A stretch of DNA of 64,000 bases, taken from Glutinoglossum americanum. Taxonomy: Eukaryota > Ascomycota > Geoglossomycetes > Geoglossales > Geoglossaceae. Where the stretch lies: the NCBI GenBank assembly GCA_020080175.1, contig JAGHQL010000109.1:25360-89359 (forward strand), in the 5' to 3' direction. The notes beneath the pieces are model-generated. The model was not told where the DNA came from and searched no databases. It saw only the letters and a program-made list of their open reading frames with translations. A program made the translations under genes and the position numbers. Every line of letters starts with the position of its first letter. Within the stretch, counting starts at the first letter, position 1. Shown in pieces: positions 22,141-34,420 of this stretch.

Positions 22141-24171
22141 TCTCACTAACCGGTAGTGAGTGCGGACCGCAAGCTGAGGGAGTGTGGTAGAGGTTTGAAA
22201 TCCAAAGGAGCGCTTGGTAATGAAAGAAGGACTATGTTCTCTGTACATATATTGGCCCGATCTTCTCCTTTCACCCTCAAGCCGCGGCCCAAACCGAGTC
22301 CTAAGGCTTACTCAGACACCAACTCATTCCTTATCTGGGACGACAGTGAACTTTGAGAATAGCCTTCCCCCACCTCCCCACCACGGGAACGTACATATGT
22401 CAGAGACGTGGGCGTCGCGGAGCGGTGAAGGGGCCATCCGTACGCACAATTGGCCCGAATCGAAAGTGAAGGATGAAAAAAAAAAAGCCTCTAGCGTGGT
22501 GCCGAAGACCCAGGCGCGAAGAATTTGTAGACGTCACGTCCCTTCCCCTGCGTTACAACCAGTCGGGTTCAAGGATTCGCGCTTGGGGAGAAAGGCTGTT
22601 GGGGAAAGGGCGAGCGGATACGGTGGTGTCGAGATCCACGGCTCGCTCGGTAAGAGGCCGGGGATAGGGGCTACGTTTCATATTCTCGTGCACTTTCCCG
22701 AATCACTAGAAAAATCCAACAGCACGACTATTAATCCTGATACGTACCAGTGGTCAACATCACCCTTACTACCGGTCGCATTTACCGCAAATGGGGTATG
22801 GCCGACTAATTGGCCCCGGCGGATAAACATCAACAGCTTAATTGACGATTACCTGACAGTTTCGTTGTCACGCTGTACCTCCTCCCATTATGGGTGCACA
22901 TAAAGGCCTTGATTAAGAAAGAGTTATGTGACGCTGAGCCACCTAATTCTGCCGCGACAGCAGTCTGGATATTTCCGTGCTAAAATAATAGGTGTCCCAA
23001 CCCTACCTCTCACCGAGTAACTCGGCCCCAAAATAATAAAATAAAAATATCTGACAGTAGAGTATTTCATCTATTTTGTGCATAAAGAGCCCCTTATTCT
23101 CTATGCAAACACTTCCATGCTGGGAAAAAGGTCAATTCGTTAATCGAAACTCAACATATATGAGCATTATAACTTGCAACCGCCACCTATTTTCTAAATC
23201 GGCTACCGGTAACCAAGGCGGAATGGAGAGATGAATAGCGAGCGGTGAGCATGCTTCATGACATACCTAGATAAATTACATCTTTTATTACTGCAAGCGA
23301 GTTTGGAGTCTCCTCTGGCGAGAGCTCGGGGAAAAATCTCCATGGCCGATGAGATGAAGTCATACAGCGGCATTAGTGGCGATGACTCGATGCCAGTATC
23401 AGTCTAGCCTTGACGGAGCTCAGTATTGCATAGGGGTAGAGGCTATGGTTCGGCTTCGAATGCCCAGCCACGCAATCACTCATGTGCATATACTGAGTGC
23501 ATGAGAACTCGCTAGACCAAACATTATCCTCACGAACTATCATCTATTCATGTTGTATCGTCCATCATAAATCCATGAAAAGACATTATCAACAGAAGAA
23601 AAAAGTAGTCTCTTTCCATTTGTCGGGGGAGTCCCGATTAAGATAAAGAGAAGAAAAGCAAGTTATACACCGCCATCACCATCATCTCGGACGACGACAA
23701 ATCGAAGTGTGGGGGCATCTGATTGATGAGAGGTGATGATGCCTCCGTATTAGGGGGTGCAAAGAGGGAGAATTGTACCCTCCTCAGCGGCGATTGAAAA
23801 GCTCTTTAATGGGAAACATGAGGGTATCTCCACGCAGAAACCAGAAACTTCGCAGACAAGAAAGCGGTTATAGAGGATGCATCAACGAAATGGGTTTTTG
23901 CAGAAACAGAGCATCCGCACAGAGGGGCAACGGGATCTCTCCTGGGATAGAACACGCAGATTCCGCCTTAGTGACGAGAATAGATTCCAGAGAATTTGAA
24001 AAGGTCATAGTTATACCTGGGTATGCGTCGATGATTCCGTATATAGCACCTCTTAGACCGATTGAAGGATAGAAAATTCCACCATAACGTTTGCCTATAT
24101 TCATCAAGGAGACCACGGCAGAGAGTCTGTTGATGAAGAGAAACGCAATAGGCTTATCGTACATGACCTCA
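22141..24171. other. About 2 kb without a supported gene
   Basis: Contains only short or low-quality frames, including a 229-codon plus-strand frame at 22214-22903 with no recognisable domain. The 22900-23300 part is AT-rich. Its 3' end must include the 3' UTR of the PHD-finger gene. Confidence 0.45.
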
Positions 24172-26963
24172 CTATCGCCGGTTTGACTTGCTGGTTTTGT
24201 GTGCCAGAGGCGACGAGGGTAGACCAATGTTGGCCCTTCTGGTCGCTCGAACGCGGCCCCCTCTTGTGACAGGTGTTTGACCGATGCAATAGCTGCACAC
24301 GTACACACTTGGAAGGGTTTTTTCTTTTAGGCCGACGCACTTAGCGTGGAGCCACTTGTTGCAAGAATCACTATTGGTCGTTAAGGGTCTGCTTGCCTAG
24401 GCTACGGAGAAGAGAAATGACTTACCACAAGATCATCAAGCCCTCAAAATCAGCCGAGTGGCAAACACACCTCGTTTCGCCCGTATCTCTGCGATCACGA
24501 TCAGTACTGGGAGTTGCGATGTCAGGGTCTGTGACGGTTGTTGGTGAAATGTTGAGAGTATCGTTATAGGTGTCGTTTGGTCGGCGCCGAGAGGAAGCTT
24601 CTTGACGCAGTATGGAGCTCGGCGAAGGAAATATCGCACGGTCTCTCAAGGTCTTCTTGTTCAGCGGTGGGTGCGATGCTGCTTCTATACTAGATGTTAA
24701 CTTTGATGAATCTATTATGCCGGTCAAGAGAACAAACCTTCAGCCCGCATCTGCTGCTTCTGTTTGATGAGTTGCCGGATGGCATGCTGTGCGGTCCCGT
24801 TATCGTACTCTTCGTCCGCCTCAAGTACAGTTTCGGCCTCGCTCGCAGCTTCCTTGTCTCGAAGTGGCTGAAAGGCGAATGATTCAACCCCATGCAATTT
24901 CGAGCTTCCAAAGCTGCTGTTGCTCTGCCTCCTGGAATTAGCAGTACGGTCCTTGTTCGACCCACTGGAAAACTGCGACGCTCCTTTTGTCGGCGAAGGA
25001 AGTCTAGAGCTAAACTCTGACGGAGCATACAGACTCCTATTCTCAGATCTTGACCCTGAAGATAGGAGAGTGCCAGTGTTGGAGTATCCGTTTGGCCGAA
25101 TTAGGGGAGCAGTATTGAACCTAGCCAACTTTGGTCGCTCACTTCGTCCGATAGGAAAGGCAAAGGATGACTTGCGACTAATTATATCTGGAATGTCGCT
25201 GTCTGTGGAGGTATCACTCTCGGTGTCACCTTCCTCATGTTCCATTCCTGGGACTACATCCGTTTCCCATTCAGACTCCTCGACAACCAGCTTTGCTTCC
25301 GCCTTTGCATGACCACTGTCATCGATTGTAAATGAGATCGTTGTGCGCGACTGAGGCTGTCTCTTCTCCGGAATGGAACTCATTGCGACTTGCCGTCCGA
25401 CGCTCTTTAAAGGCGAGCTGCGACGTTCAGGCGCGATATTTTCGTCGTTGATGGGCCCGCGGGCGTTGATGACTGAAGGCTGTCCTGGCCTCTTAGCTCT
25501 ATTCGAATTGCTAATGACGCTTTCGCTCACGCTTCGCTTTAAGCCTGGGTGTTGAATTCGTTCAATAGACGGGTTTGATGAACTAGCGCCGCTTAGGCCG
25601 TGAACATTTATCAGTTTTTGCTGACGAGCTTTGCGCGCGTTTTCAAATTCTCGTTCCCTCTCGAGTTCCTGGGTTTGATGGTGGTATGGCTGCATCTTGG
25701 AGGATTCTGACCTGCTAGGCTCGGCGTGATAGCCAGGGTCAGACTGGGTAGGGAAGCTGAAGATGAGGTTAGGGTTGACTGCGCCCTCAGAGATCGCCGG
25801 CATGTAAGTGTACGAGTCAGGTGAGGTGTAAGAAAGTGAGACCTGTGAAAATTCAAATGCCGATGAGTCTGGGAAACTCTCAGAATTTGACACTAGGCTT
25901 CGAGATAAACGGTTGTCCGACAAAAACGAGAAACCAGTAGCACTAGGTAGGTCGCCGAGAGTCCGTGTGTTTTGCTCGCCGAGTCCCCAGCCCAAATTCT
26001 GATCTGACCCATGAGCAGTACTCTGACCGACTAAACCATGTTCGCCGGCTGCGAAACCGACTCCTACGCCGCTGACTTCTGAGCCTGGGTCCCAGAAGAG
26101 CTTGTGAGGAAAGGGTGGTGCGCCGACAGGCGCCGACAATGGATATCCATACATGTCCAGTACCTGGGACGAAGCTTCCGGATTTTGGAACGCTTGGTGC
26201 AGATCTCTAGACTCCTGTTGGGCTGAGCCATATCCATCTAAAGGGCTAGTGTCTAGAAGGGGAGTCCTCTTGTATTCGTGTGCACCACCAGATGCACCCT
26301 TGTTAGTTTGAAGTCGTGTTTTGCTTGCTTTCCTCCTTACGGATCTCTCATTCATTGTGCGGGATGGAGGAGGTGTTTGAATTGATCCCGCAGAATTCAC
26401 GGCCTGGTCTGTGTCGAAGAAATTACCAAACTTTGATGGCGTTAGTTGCCGAGAAGGCTTGGTAGGTGATGGAGTGGGTGAGGATGCTAGGTGGCTAGGG
26501 TGTTTAACGGATGGCACGGGGCGATTAGAAATTTCGGAATGTTGGTGGTTACTAGAGACCAGCCCAATACTCGAATTTTCTGGATCAGATGGATGTCTCT
26601 TGTGGCTCGCGGAGCTCGAAGGGCGGTGACTGCTATCAGGGGAGGGAGCAAGTGCCTGATGGAAAGACTGGTGTTGTTGAAGAGGACTTTGGAAAAACGT
26701 TCTTAGGTATTCTTGATGTTGTGTGCTTTCCCACTTGATTTGGGAATCAAATCCTGTAACTTCAGGGCTTTCTGGGAAATGCGGCGTGCTGCTAAAACTT
26801 GGGCCGGTTGCGGATGTTGGAGTAGGTATGGGTGTAGGAGGTTGTGCGTTAGGATTGGCAAAGCTAAGGACCGAAGAAATGAAGTGTCAGCGGGGCTCTC
26901 GCCATCTTCTTTGGAGGATCCAATCTGGTTTGCATACCCATATACCTGGCCTTCCCAATTCAT
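24172..26963 (-). CDS. PHD-finger protein with long disordered N-terminus
   Basis: Four exons: 26963-26938, 26863-24738, 24684-24426, 24370-24172. They sum to 2610 nt with consistent phases, giving 869 aa. Exon 1 encodes only MNWEGQVYG. The first 750 residues are rich in Ser, Pro and Gln and contain Ser/Pro motifs and basic patches such as SVRRKASK. The C-terminus, built across the last splice, is a PHD finger: C-x-C in RCVCHSADFEGLMIL, then CDSCNKWLHAKC and YVCSYC, a full Cys4-His-Cys3 zinc ligand set. PHD fingers usually read histone H3 tails, so a chromatin-linked regulatory role is likely. A basic tail with RATRRAN and NRR follows the finger. The second exon alone looks like an unrelated hypothetical protein; the finger only appears after splicing. 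The specific family is not identified. Confidence 0.82.
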
Positions 26964-29900
26964 AGCAGTTGACTGAACGACTATTCACGGAGAGCTGGCC
27001 GCTATGTCCTTTGTGAGCCAACCTAACTTTACCCTATACTCTTCCGTTCTCCATATGCAAGCTCTGATAGTAGACATACAATTCCCACAATGCTGTTTAT
27101 TCGGCGTGAAATGGTCACACAAGTCGTTTGTTGAATTCCAGAGTACAGAGTCGTAAATTCATCAACGGTCGTTAAGGGGGTGGAACGGTCATCCTGTAGT
27201 TGTATATTCGTTAGATAATAGAGGTCATCACAAGGTAGGCTCTGCTAAGGACTTTACAACTAGAATCTCAAAAACCATAACGGTTGTAGTTCCGGTCCAA
27301 AGAATTTTGATCTGCTTCAGACGCTTCAGACACCAGCAAAACGTTCCACTTACCGGATCAGAACTTTGTTTGATATCCCTTCTGCAGCGTGCCGTAGTCT
27401 CCGTTTTTCTATGTGTCACAGGGCTCAAACCGACCTCCGTCTACTCTATAGACCTAGTTTAGGCGAGAGTAGAAGTCGCTGTGGTAAAGGATGCCACTAG
27501 CAAGACAGTGATCCTCCCAAAACCACGGATTTATACAATCCTGTGTTCCCAAGTAGGAGGTAGGGCTGTCTTCCAGGTGACAAACAAGTGTTGGAGGTTC
27601 AGGGCACAGCTTCTGCGTCAAAAGAAACAATAGTCCGAAAAAGCTTTTGGGTTCACAGGAGTGCCCAAAAGGGGAAAATGAAAATCGTGGGCCTCGTAAA
27701 TTCGTAACTACGCTGAACGCTCTTCGCCCAGGATCCGCTGGTGATGGTGGCCCAAGGGAAGACCATACAAATTGGAACCGGATTTACGTTGACGATACAG
27801 GAATGGACCAGATTCCTAGCCGACTTCGAATGGGCCGTGCTTATGCTTAGGCCAAGGCGTTTCTCATGGAGTATAACTTTTAAAACGACGAAGGACAATT
27901 CTCGCACCGGTAACTCGGTAATGGTACGCCCTAGGTATGGGTCTTGAGAATAGCCTGGAGAGGGATCAGGGCCGTAACGGGCATGACAGAGCGACGACGA
28001 TCTAGTCAGGGCCAGGAAAGGGAGTACGGAATTTTCTCGGACATCTCCACAAATTGATTGCGCACTTGCTACGTTCGCACTAGGACGCATCCATATTCAC
28101 ACAATAATAGTACACGTACTGATGCGATCGACGTCAAGCCGGCTCGACTGGACTCTGCTATTTCTCGGGCCTTGATTCATAACTTGGTCTCTGACAGAAA
28201 TCTCCCATTAAACCATCGCTAATGCAACCCCTCGTTCAGAAGAGGTCGCATACGCAGCCACTAATAACTCATCGCTGACCATTATTGGCCCTGCCAACAA
28301 TCAATCTTGGGGCGGCGCTAATCTCTGATCTCGAATTCTGATCGGATTTACGCCATGGGAGAATCCTGTCAGGGGCGGAATTTGCCACTTTCGGAAGATC
28401 GAAGGAAGCTGAGAGCATTCGTATAAAGACAACTCAGACTCCACAATATTTCTTTTGAACCTTCCACCTCAGAACGTCATGAAATTGTTCAATCCAATCA
28501 TCTCTACTCCGGCCTGTGTCACTAGAGGTCTCTCGCTTGACTTCGCTACGCTAAAGCATGACTCTATTCGCTGGTCCCTAGATTCTCCTGTAAGGTACCG
28601 TCGGTCCGTGATCGGGACTAGGTCATGCAATTTTCCCAACTTTCCAACGGCTTGTACGAGGAGGAGTTCAGCCAGGATTACTACTCACTGTATAGGCTGT
28701 GACAACGCTTCCAAACACTCCGCTGTCCTGGTAGCTGGATGGGTAGAGCACTATATTCTTACTTGCGGACCCAGCAGAATTTAATCTTGGGTTTGCATAG
28801 GCGCCACCGTACCCAGTTGTTCAACGATACCCGTGCTGTCAATACCCGTCCCGCGCGTTTAATCTCGGGGCATTAACCCTTCTCCGTCCCCTACTGCTAG
28901 GAAGTTCTCCAGGCAATCGGGACACGACTGAAACTTCACAGCGATATCAATGCCAGTCATGAATGTTCTCATCAATTGCCAAAGTCCCCGCTGGCTGAGA
29001 TTTGCTTACAAGCGCTTTAGCGAGATATTGCAAGATTTCGGAGGCTTGACCAGGACCGATGACTGGCCAGCGACCCCCAACCATTGAAAGTGACTTTATG
29101 GACGCTATATTTGGGGGTTGCCAGCGTGGCAGGGCTGAGACGGCATGGTATCACCTGCATGTGCCACACTTGCAAAAGATACAATCTTGTTCGACGGCCA
29201 CTGGAATAGCACAAACTAGCACAACATAGTGCCGAAGTGTAGATGTTTGACTGGAGAACTAGCCCCTGTTGCGTATGAATACAGCAAGTTTGAACACACC
29301 TAATCCTCATGCTCATGACCTGCCCAGGAAAATACTTCTTATCAGGGCTTCCACATGCAACAAACTTCGGCTCTTCTCGTCCAAATACCACCGGTGCCTG
29401 GACCCCATATGGAACATTAACTCTATCGGCAAATAGCCAATCACGCACGTTGAGGCTACTATTCAGTCAGCCACAGACATGCGAAGAGCAAGGATATTTC
29501 TGCGATGCATGCCCCCAGAGCGATCTTGCCCATGTGAGCCTCACATCTGTGGCGTTGGTGTTTCGGAGTTGTCTTGGAATGCACAATGGTTGGACAGAGA
29601 ACGCCCTGCTATCTAACCTTACTATGTACAAAATACGCATGAGTGTGCTGTACGCAAAACTGTACAGCACATATACGAGGTGTCTTTGACCATCCATCAG
29701 GCCATTTCAGCGCCACCGAAATATAGATTCCTTTTGCAGTGCTGTTCACCGTGCCGCATGTGCAGGATCCTTCCCCGTAAGCAAGATCAAATGGTTGGAA
29801 GATGATACGGCTGAATGGGCATCCGCAATTCTGGTGGGGTTCGTGCGCAGGCGGAAGCAAGACTTAATTTACTGTGTATCCTGGCCGCATAACTCGGTAT

Positions 29901-30648
29901 CCTATCTCCGGGAACTCTGTTTCCCATTCGAGACTCCAATGCTTTTTTACATCATCAGCCAAGGAAAAATCAGTCCCTTCCTCGGCGATGTGCACCAGGA
30001 AGCCCCTCATCAGTATTATGTAGGTAATGATGAGGCGCCGGGCGGGAAGTTCATCTCGAGCTGTTTCGCTTATGTGACTGGAGCTAATACCATTGTCTGT
30101 AATGCGTAATGCGTTCAACATATATTCGACAGCTCTTTCGCCTAGAACTAACTAATAAGAACAGAAGGATAAACTCTCGGGTTTGGCCTGAGCTGTGGTG
30201 GGCTCCATACCACCGGCTTTTCCTTAGTGCATCAGCCAGCTCCCGACGGCCAACAAAAGGATCCTTGGATATCGTCAATTCGAGGTATGGTCAGCTCGAT
30301 CGCGCCGATAGGAGTTTGAGAACGAACTCTAGGTATCCGCCGAATGATGGTTCAACCGAACGCATATGGTTTAGCATGGACACGTTAGACGTGCGTCTTC
30401 TAGACTTTTCTAGTTGTTAGCATGTGCCGAATCCCAGCAATCGCGGCCGAGTGTATGTTCTACCATAGTGTATGTGTAGCGTTGTGAGAGGAATTCATGC
30501 GGTCAACCATTCTGAAACATACCATTTGTGCCAGCGTCTTCCGCTGCTAACTTACTTCGCTAGGGTGTACCGACATTCTTTCAAAACGACTCTGTCCCAG
30601 GTTCTCGGGAGAAGAAAATGATGCTTAATGGAAAGCCTGGCGGATGTC
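26964..30648. other. About 3.7 kb without a supported gene
   Basis: Short overlapping frames on both strands, none with a domain, signal peptide or coherent introns. The part next to 26963 is the PHD-gene promoter. I see no repeats here that match the right-hand accessory region. Confidence 0.45.
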
Positions 30649-31224
30649 TCAAACCCTCTGCGGATGCTTGATTGCCCAGCAATGAACGCAAAATGCCAAT
30701 GCACCTTGTTCATCACCCACCACACACTTGTCACATCGTCCGCACCTCAGACAGCGTTTCCAGTACTGGAGCTTTCTACAGTGCGGACAATGATAGACGC
30801 TTCTAACTCCGCATGGACGTTCTTTGGCCAGGGGGATGGTCCAACCAGGCTTGAAATGTCCTACCAAGAAGAGGCATTCCAGACAATGGTCGTAGTAACG
30901 ATAGATATACTGCTTACGACCTGGGGTCGTGCCCGGTACTATCTTCGGGCTTCTGGCGAACGAGGTTAAAGGTCGATATATGAAGCAGCCCTCGCAGATC
31001 CGGGAATCGCGAGGCACCATATCCCAGAAGCGCAGCCGCTTGAGAATATCGTATGCCTCATCTCTATCTGACGCTAGGAGCCGACGTTCCATGGCGATGG
31101 TACTATAGAAGTACCGGCTGGTAAACTTCAGAGCCATCACTGATATCCAAGGGAGCTCCTTAACGATCTGCAAATGGAGTTCAGTGGGTAACCTAGCAAG
31201 TGTTGGGCTAACTGGTATCGCCAT
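30649..31224 (-). CDS. F-box protein with cysteine-rich C-terminus
   Basis: A single exon. The segment LARLPTELHLQIVKELPW (from residue 8) is a fungal F-box core, the part that would bind Skp1 in an SCF ubiquitin ligase. The C-terminal half carries CEGC, CLEC, CPHC, CLRCGRCDKC and CVHC pairs that suggest one or two zinc-binding knuckles. I favour the ATG at 31224 (MAIPVSPTLARLP), giving 191 aa, since the F-box then follows directly. An in-frame ATG at 31329 would add 35 residues (MRCRIID...) and is possible. The frame also extends to a GTG at 31344. Substrate recognition is unknown. Many short fungal F-box proteins of this shape are lineage-specific. Confidence 0.72.
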   Translation of the reverse strand: MAIPVSPTLARLPTELHLQIVKELPWISVMALKFTSRYFYSTIAMERRLLASDRDEAYDILKRLRFWDMVPRDSRICEGCFIYRPLTSFARSPKIVPGTTPGRKQYIYRYYDHCLECLFLVGHFKPGWTIPLAKERPCGVRSVYHCPHCRKLQYWKRCLRCGRCDKCVVGDEQGALAFCVHCWAIKHPQRV

Positions 31225-31329
31225 TATCGGGTCTTCCGACCGTGATGCGTTGGGATACGTTGGGAAAACTAGGAAACGATTCTGCAGGTTCACCTTTATA
31301 TCAAGCGGATCGATTATTCTACATCTCAT

Positions 31330-32720
31330 GTCCTCTACGAGCACCCAGAATCAGGGTGTCACGTCTTGGGTAGCTATGGGATGGTCTTTGAGACAAAAAA
31401 CAATTTTGGAAACAGCTGGACAAATAACTCCACAGAAGCAAACTGCTTAACACGCGATCAATTGCATTTGCTCGTTGTGGCCATCGGTGACGTGCCTTGA
31501 GCGCTACAGCACAGTATTTTCCTGTGAGCTAATGCAATGCATAATGTACACCGCAAGCCAAGGATACGTCTTCTAATGGTCGATATTTCAGCGCTTGGGC
31601 CATGCATTCATTAATATGTCCACATGCCGTCAGGCAAAACAGTTGTACACTTCTCTCTGGTGGACAACCTGCTTTGCTTATCACCACGACCGAAATTTTC
31701 ACAGTGACTTTCCTTTTTCATTGGGTAGCATTCAACAGCCAGACCATAAATCGAGAATTCGACGGTGGTCTATATTATGACGCTCTTTTATCATCCGCTC
31801 TTTGATCTCATTCGTTTGAGATATCCTTTCAATTTTCAACAACGCACTTGCGTTTCGCCCGAGCAACAAAAGAAACAAAGCAGACACAATTTATTTACTA
31901 ATAACTAGATATATTGATGACCTTCAATAGCCATTGGGAGAAGGACACAACACGCACACATACGAACGGCAATGTAACCACGACCTTTGGAAACTGAGGG
32001 TTGCTGCTCGGTCTACTGGAATTTATTCTTTCTTGGAATCCCATTTGCTGCTGCCGAGGACCCATTGTCGTCTAGAACTAACTTTTGTTTTCTGTATTTT
32101 CAAGCTCGAATACGACTGCACTGGCGGGATTTCAGGTGTGTTCGAGCATACAAGCTAGGCCTCCGGAATATGTCGAAAGGATTGGGTGAGAGTGTCTCGA
32201 AACGGATCGGCGGAATTGATGCGGGAGGATTCGGTATTATGTGGACGGCAACGGGAATATATTGGGAAAAAGATAGCAAATGAGAATCAAGGAGCGGGAT
32301 CAGTTGTGATTGATCCGCTCTTTCCACTACCCCATCTCAAAATAAAATTATTTTCTACCTGAATATTGTGAACAAACCTGGTTGAAAACTAGGTGCAACT
32401 CGACATTATGAGCACCACACCCGAGCTCTCTTCGTCCATCACCAAAGCAGAGCGACGGAGCCACGGCAGAAAACACTATTAAACGCTTTCGGATACCCTG
32501 GAGATGGCCTCTACAACAAAGAAATGATTGCCTCCCCACAGCAATCTCCAAACCCCCTCACAACACTAGAACAAGCCCATCACGACAACATAAAGGAGAG
32601 ATGCTTCTAGACGCATCATGTAGCCACTAAACCCCCTTGAAAAAAAAGTGGAATAAGCACACCAAAAAGTTACCTAAAAAACCCACTCACTTGCCCGATA
32701 GAGAGAAAGGGAGAGACACC
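31330..32720. other. About 1.4 kb without a supported gene
   Basis: Divergent promoter space between the F-box gene (minus) and the orphan gene at 32747 (plus). Only short frames are present. Confidence 0.45.
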
Positions 32721-32743
32721 AAAAAAAAAAAAAAAAAAAAAAA
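32721..32743 (+). repeat. 23-nt poly(A) tract directly before an ATG
   Basis: An uninterrupted run of 23 A, separated by only three bases (GAT) from the ATG at 32747. It would lie in the 5' UTR of the orphan gene and may also exclude nucleosomes. Length polymorphism is likely. Confidence 0.9.
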
Positions 32744-32746
32744 GAT

Positions 32747-33823
32747 ATGGCCTCCCTCTTCGGCACCATCCCAATAGCTATCTCCCCCAGGGACCTAACA
32801 CCCACAGACATATCCCTCCTAACCTACGCCCTCCGCCGCCCGCCCACCCCCCCCGACGCCCTGGCCCGCCAGCTCAAACGCGAAGCCCAAGCCATCCGCG
32901 CGCTCCCCCGCCGCCTCAAAGCCCCCGTGCCCTGGCAAGGGGCGATCGTCAGCGCGCTCGACCGAGCGAGCGCGAACCGCGCCGGCATACCGGGGTGCGC
33001 CCGGCGGCTCTGCCGCACGCACCGGCCGCTGAACGGGCAGCTGCTGCACGCGCTCCTGGGGCTCCTGAAGCGCGCGGTGCGGCGGCTTCCGCTGGGGGCG
33101 CCGGAGCCGCTGGGGAGGATTTCGCGGCTTTGGGCTGGGGAGGGGGGTGAAGACGGTGGCGGGGGGGATGGGGTGTGGTGCGTGCAGGGGGATGGGTGTG
33201 AGGGGTGTATATTGGCGCGGGTTGGAGGGGAGGCGGGGGCGGTGGCGGGGCTGAGGGGGTTGTTGGTGGCGGGGAAGGGGGGGAAGGGGCGGAAGAGGTT
33301 TTTGAGGGTTGTGGAGGGGTGGGTGGATGGGTTTATGGGGGATGAGGCTGTGGAGGAGGCGGTTAGGGCGAGGAGCGAGGAGATTGCGAAGGAGGTTCTG
33401 GACGGTCGCCGTCGTGGTCAGCGTCGGTATCGTGGCCATCGTCGACCTGCTCCTCTTACTGTGACCACCGACTCCGATCCTGAAATATCGGTAATAGGCC
33501 ACTACGCAGGTCTCGTATCGCACTCCTACCTCCCCCCCAACTGTGTTACCCCGTTCCCGGGTCCGCATCAGTTCTCCCTCCGTAGAAGCCCGGAAGAGGA
33601 GGGGTTTGTGCATCCTGCGTTTCAGCGGGATGGCGGTTCAAGGGCTTCGCTGGTGCGAAGCAGTAGTGGCGGTGATGGCGCATCGTTCCCGCCTCGTAGT
33701 TCGGATGAGAGGGCTGCGAGTTATCAGGATGTCGTGTGTAAACCATTTCAGGACGATGCTTCGTCGGGGTACAGCAGTGACGACTCGCGAGCCACGCGCT
33801 GGGGTACATTCTGCCGTCAGTAA
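32747..33823 (+). CDS. Orphan protein, GC-rich gene, function unknown
   Basis: A single 358-codon frame from ATG 32747 (MASLFGTIPIAISPRDLTPT) to TAA. The N-terminal 220 residues are Ala/Arg/Leu-rich and predicted helical, with a C-x2-C pair in GDGCEGCILARVGG. Basic stretches such as GRRRGQRRYRGHRR follow, and the last 120 residues are Ser-rich and disordered. The base composition is striking: 33050-33400 is very G-rich on the coding strand, unlike neighbouring genes. The antisense frame over the same DNA is also open but is a shadow caused by GC bias. No known domain is recognised. Codon choice is NNC or NNG in the first half and more balanced in the last third. Confidence 0.7.
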   Translation: MASLFGTIPIAISPRDLTPTDISLLTYALRRPPTPPDALARQLKREAQAIRALPRRLKAPVPWQGAIVSALDRASANRAGIPGCARRLCRTHRPLNGQLLHALLGLLKRAVRRLPLGAPEPLGRISRLWAGEGGEDGGGGDGVWCVQGDGCEGCILARVGGEAGAVAGLRGLLVAGKGGKGRKRFLRVVEGWVDGFMGDEAVEEAVRARSEEIAKEVLDGRRRGQRRYRGHRRPAPLTVTTDSDPEISVIGHYAGLVSHSYLPPNCVTPFPGPHQFSLRRSPEEEGFVHPAFQRDGGSRASLVRSSSGGDGASFPPRSSDERAASYQDVVCKPFQDDASSGYSSDDSRATRWGTFCRQ

Positions 33824-34420
33824 GTTGGCCCCTCACATTTCCTTATGCCAATTCCAGTCAATCAGTCGATTTTTTAGAATGACCGAGTAAGAAGAAACAG
33901 CAGCCATCATCAGCAAATGACAAATTTACATTTGAATAGTAAGAGCCTTTGTCTGAAAGTACACTATCCAAGCGCCCACCCACATGAGAAAAGAAAAAAA
34001 ATAATAGAAAAAATAAACATAAAAAGGGAGTCGTATGAGTACAAATCCCAGGTATGAACACCCTCAACCCCGTCCCCCCCATCCCCTTTGCAAACACCCT
34101 ATTCGGCTATGAGGGAGGGCAGCGAGTGACGCCTGTGGTTACAGATTTAGAGTAACATTCTGAGCAGTAAGGAAACACCCCCTAAGAAAAACAGGACGCG
34201 CATACTGGAACTATAGCGAACGGCGTTTTGCGGTTGGACCATCCTGGTGCGGAGCATTTTCGTTGACCTCTTGCAGCCGCAATAACGCCAGCACCTAAGG
34301 GACTTTGGGAGATATATTCGACAGCAAAGAAGAAAAGGTCCCCGTGTTCTCCCTTTTGACCAAACACCATATTACCATTACTTTTCTCGTACCGCCTAAA
34401 TATTCCGAAATTCCCCTATG
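33824..34420. other. Intergenic, convergent 3' regions of the orphan gene and SUR2
   Basis: About 600 bases with A-rich stretches near 33990-34025. No gene recognised. Confidence 0.5.

Noticed and set aside
22214-22903. 229-codon plus-strand frame
   Set aside because: No domain, composition typical of random sequence, and the frame overlaps the promoter of the secreted-protein gene.
32819-33613. 264-codon antisense frame over the orphan gene
   Set aside because: Open because of GC bias on the opposite strand; low-complexity Pro/Leu/Arg translation.
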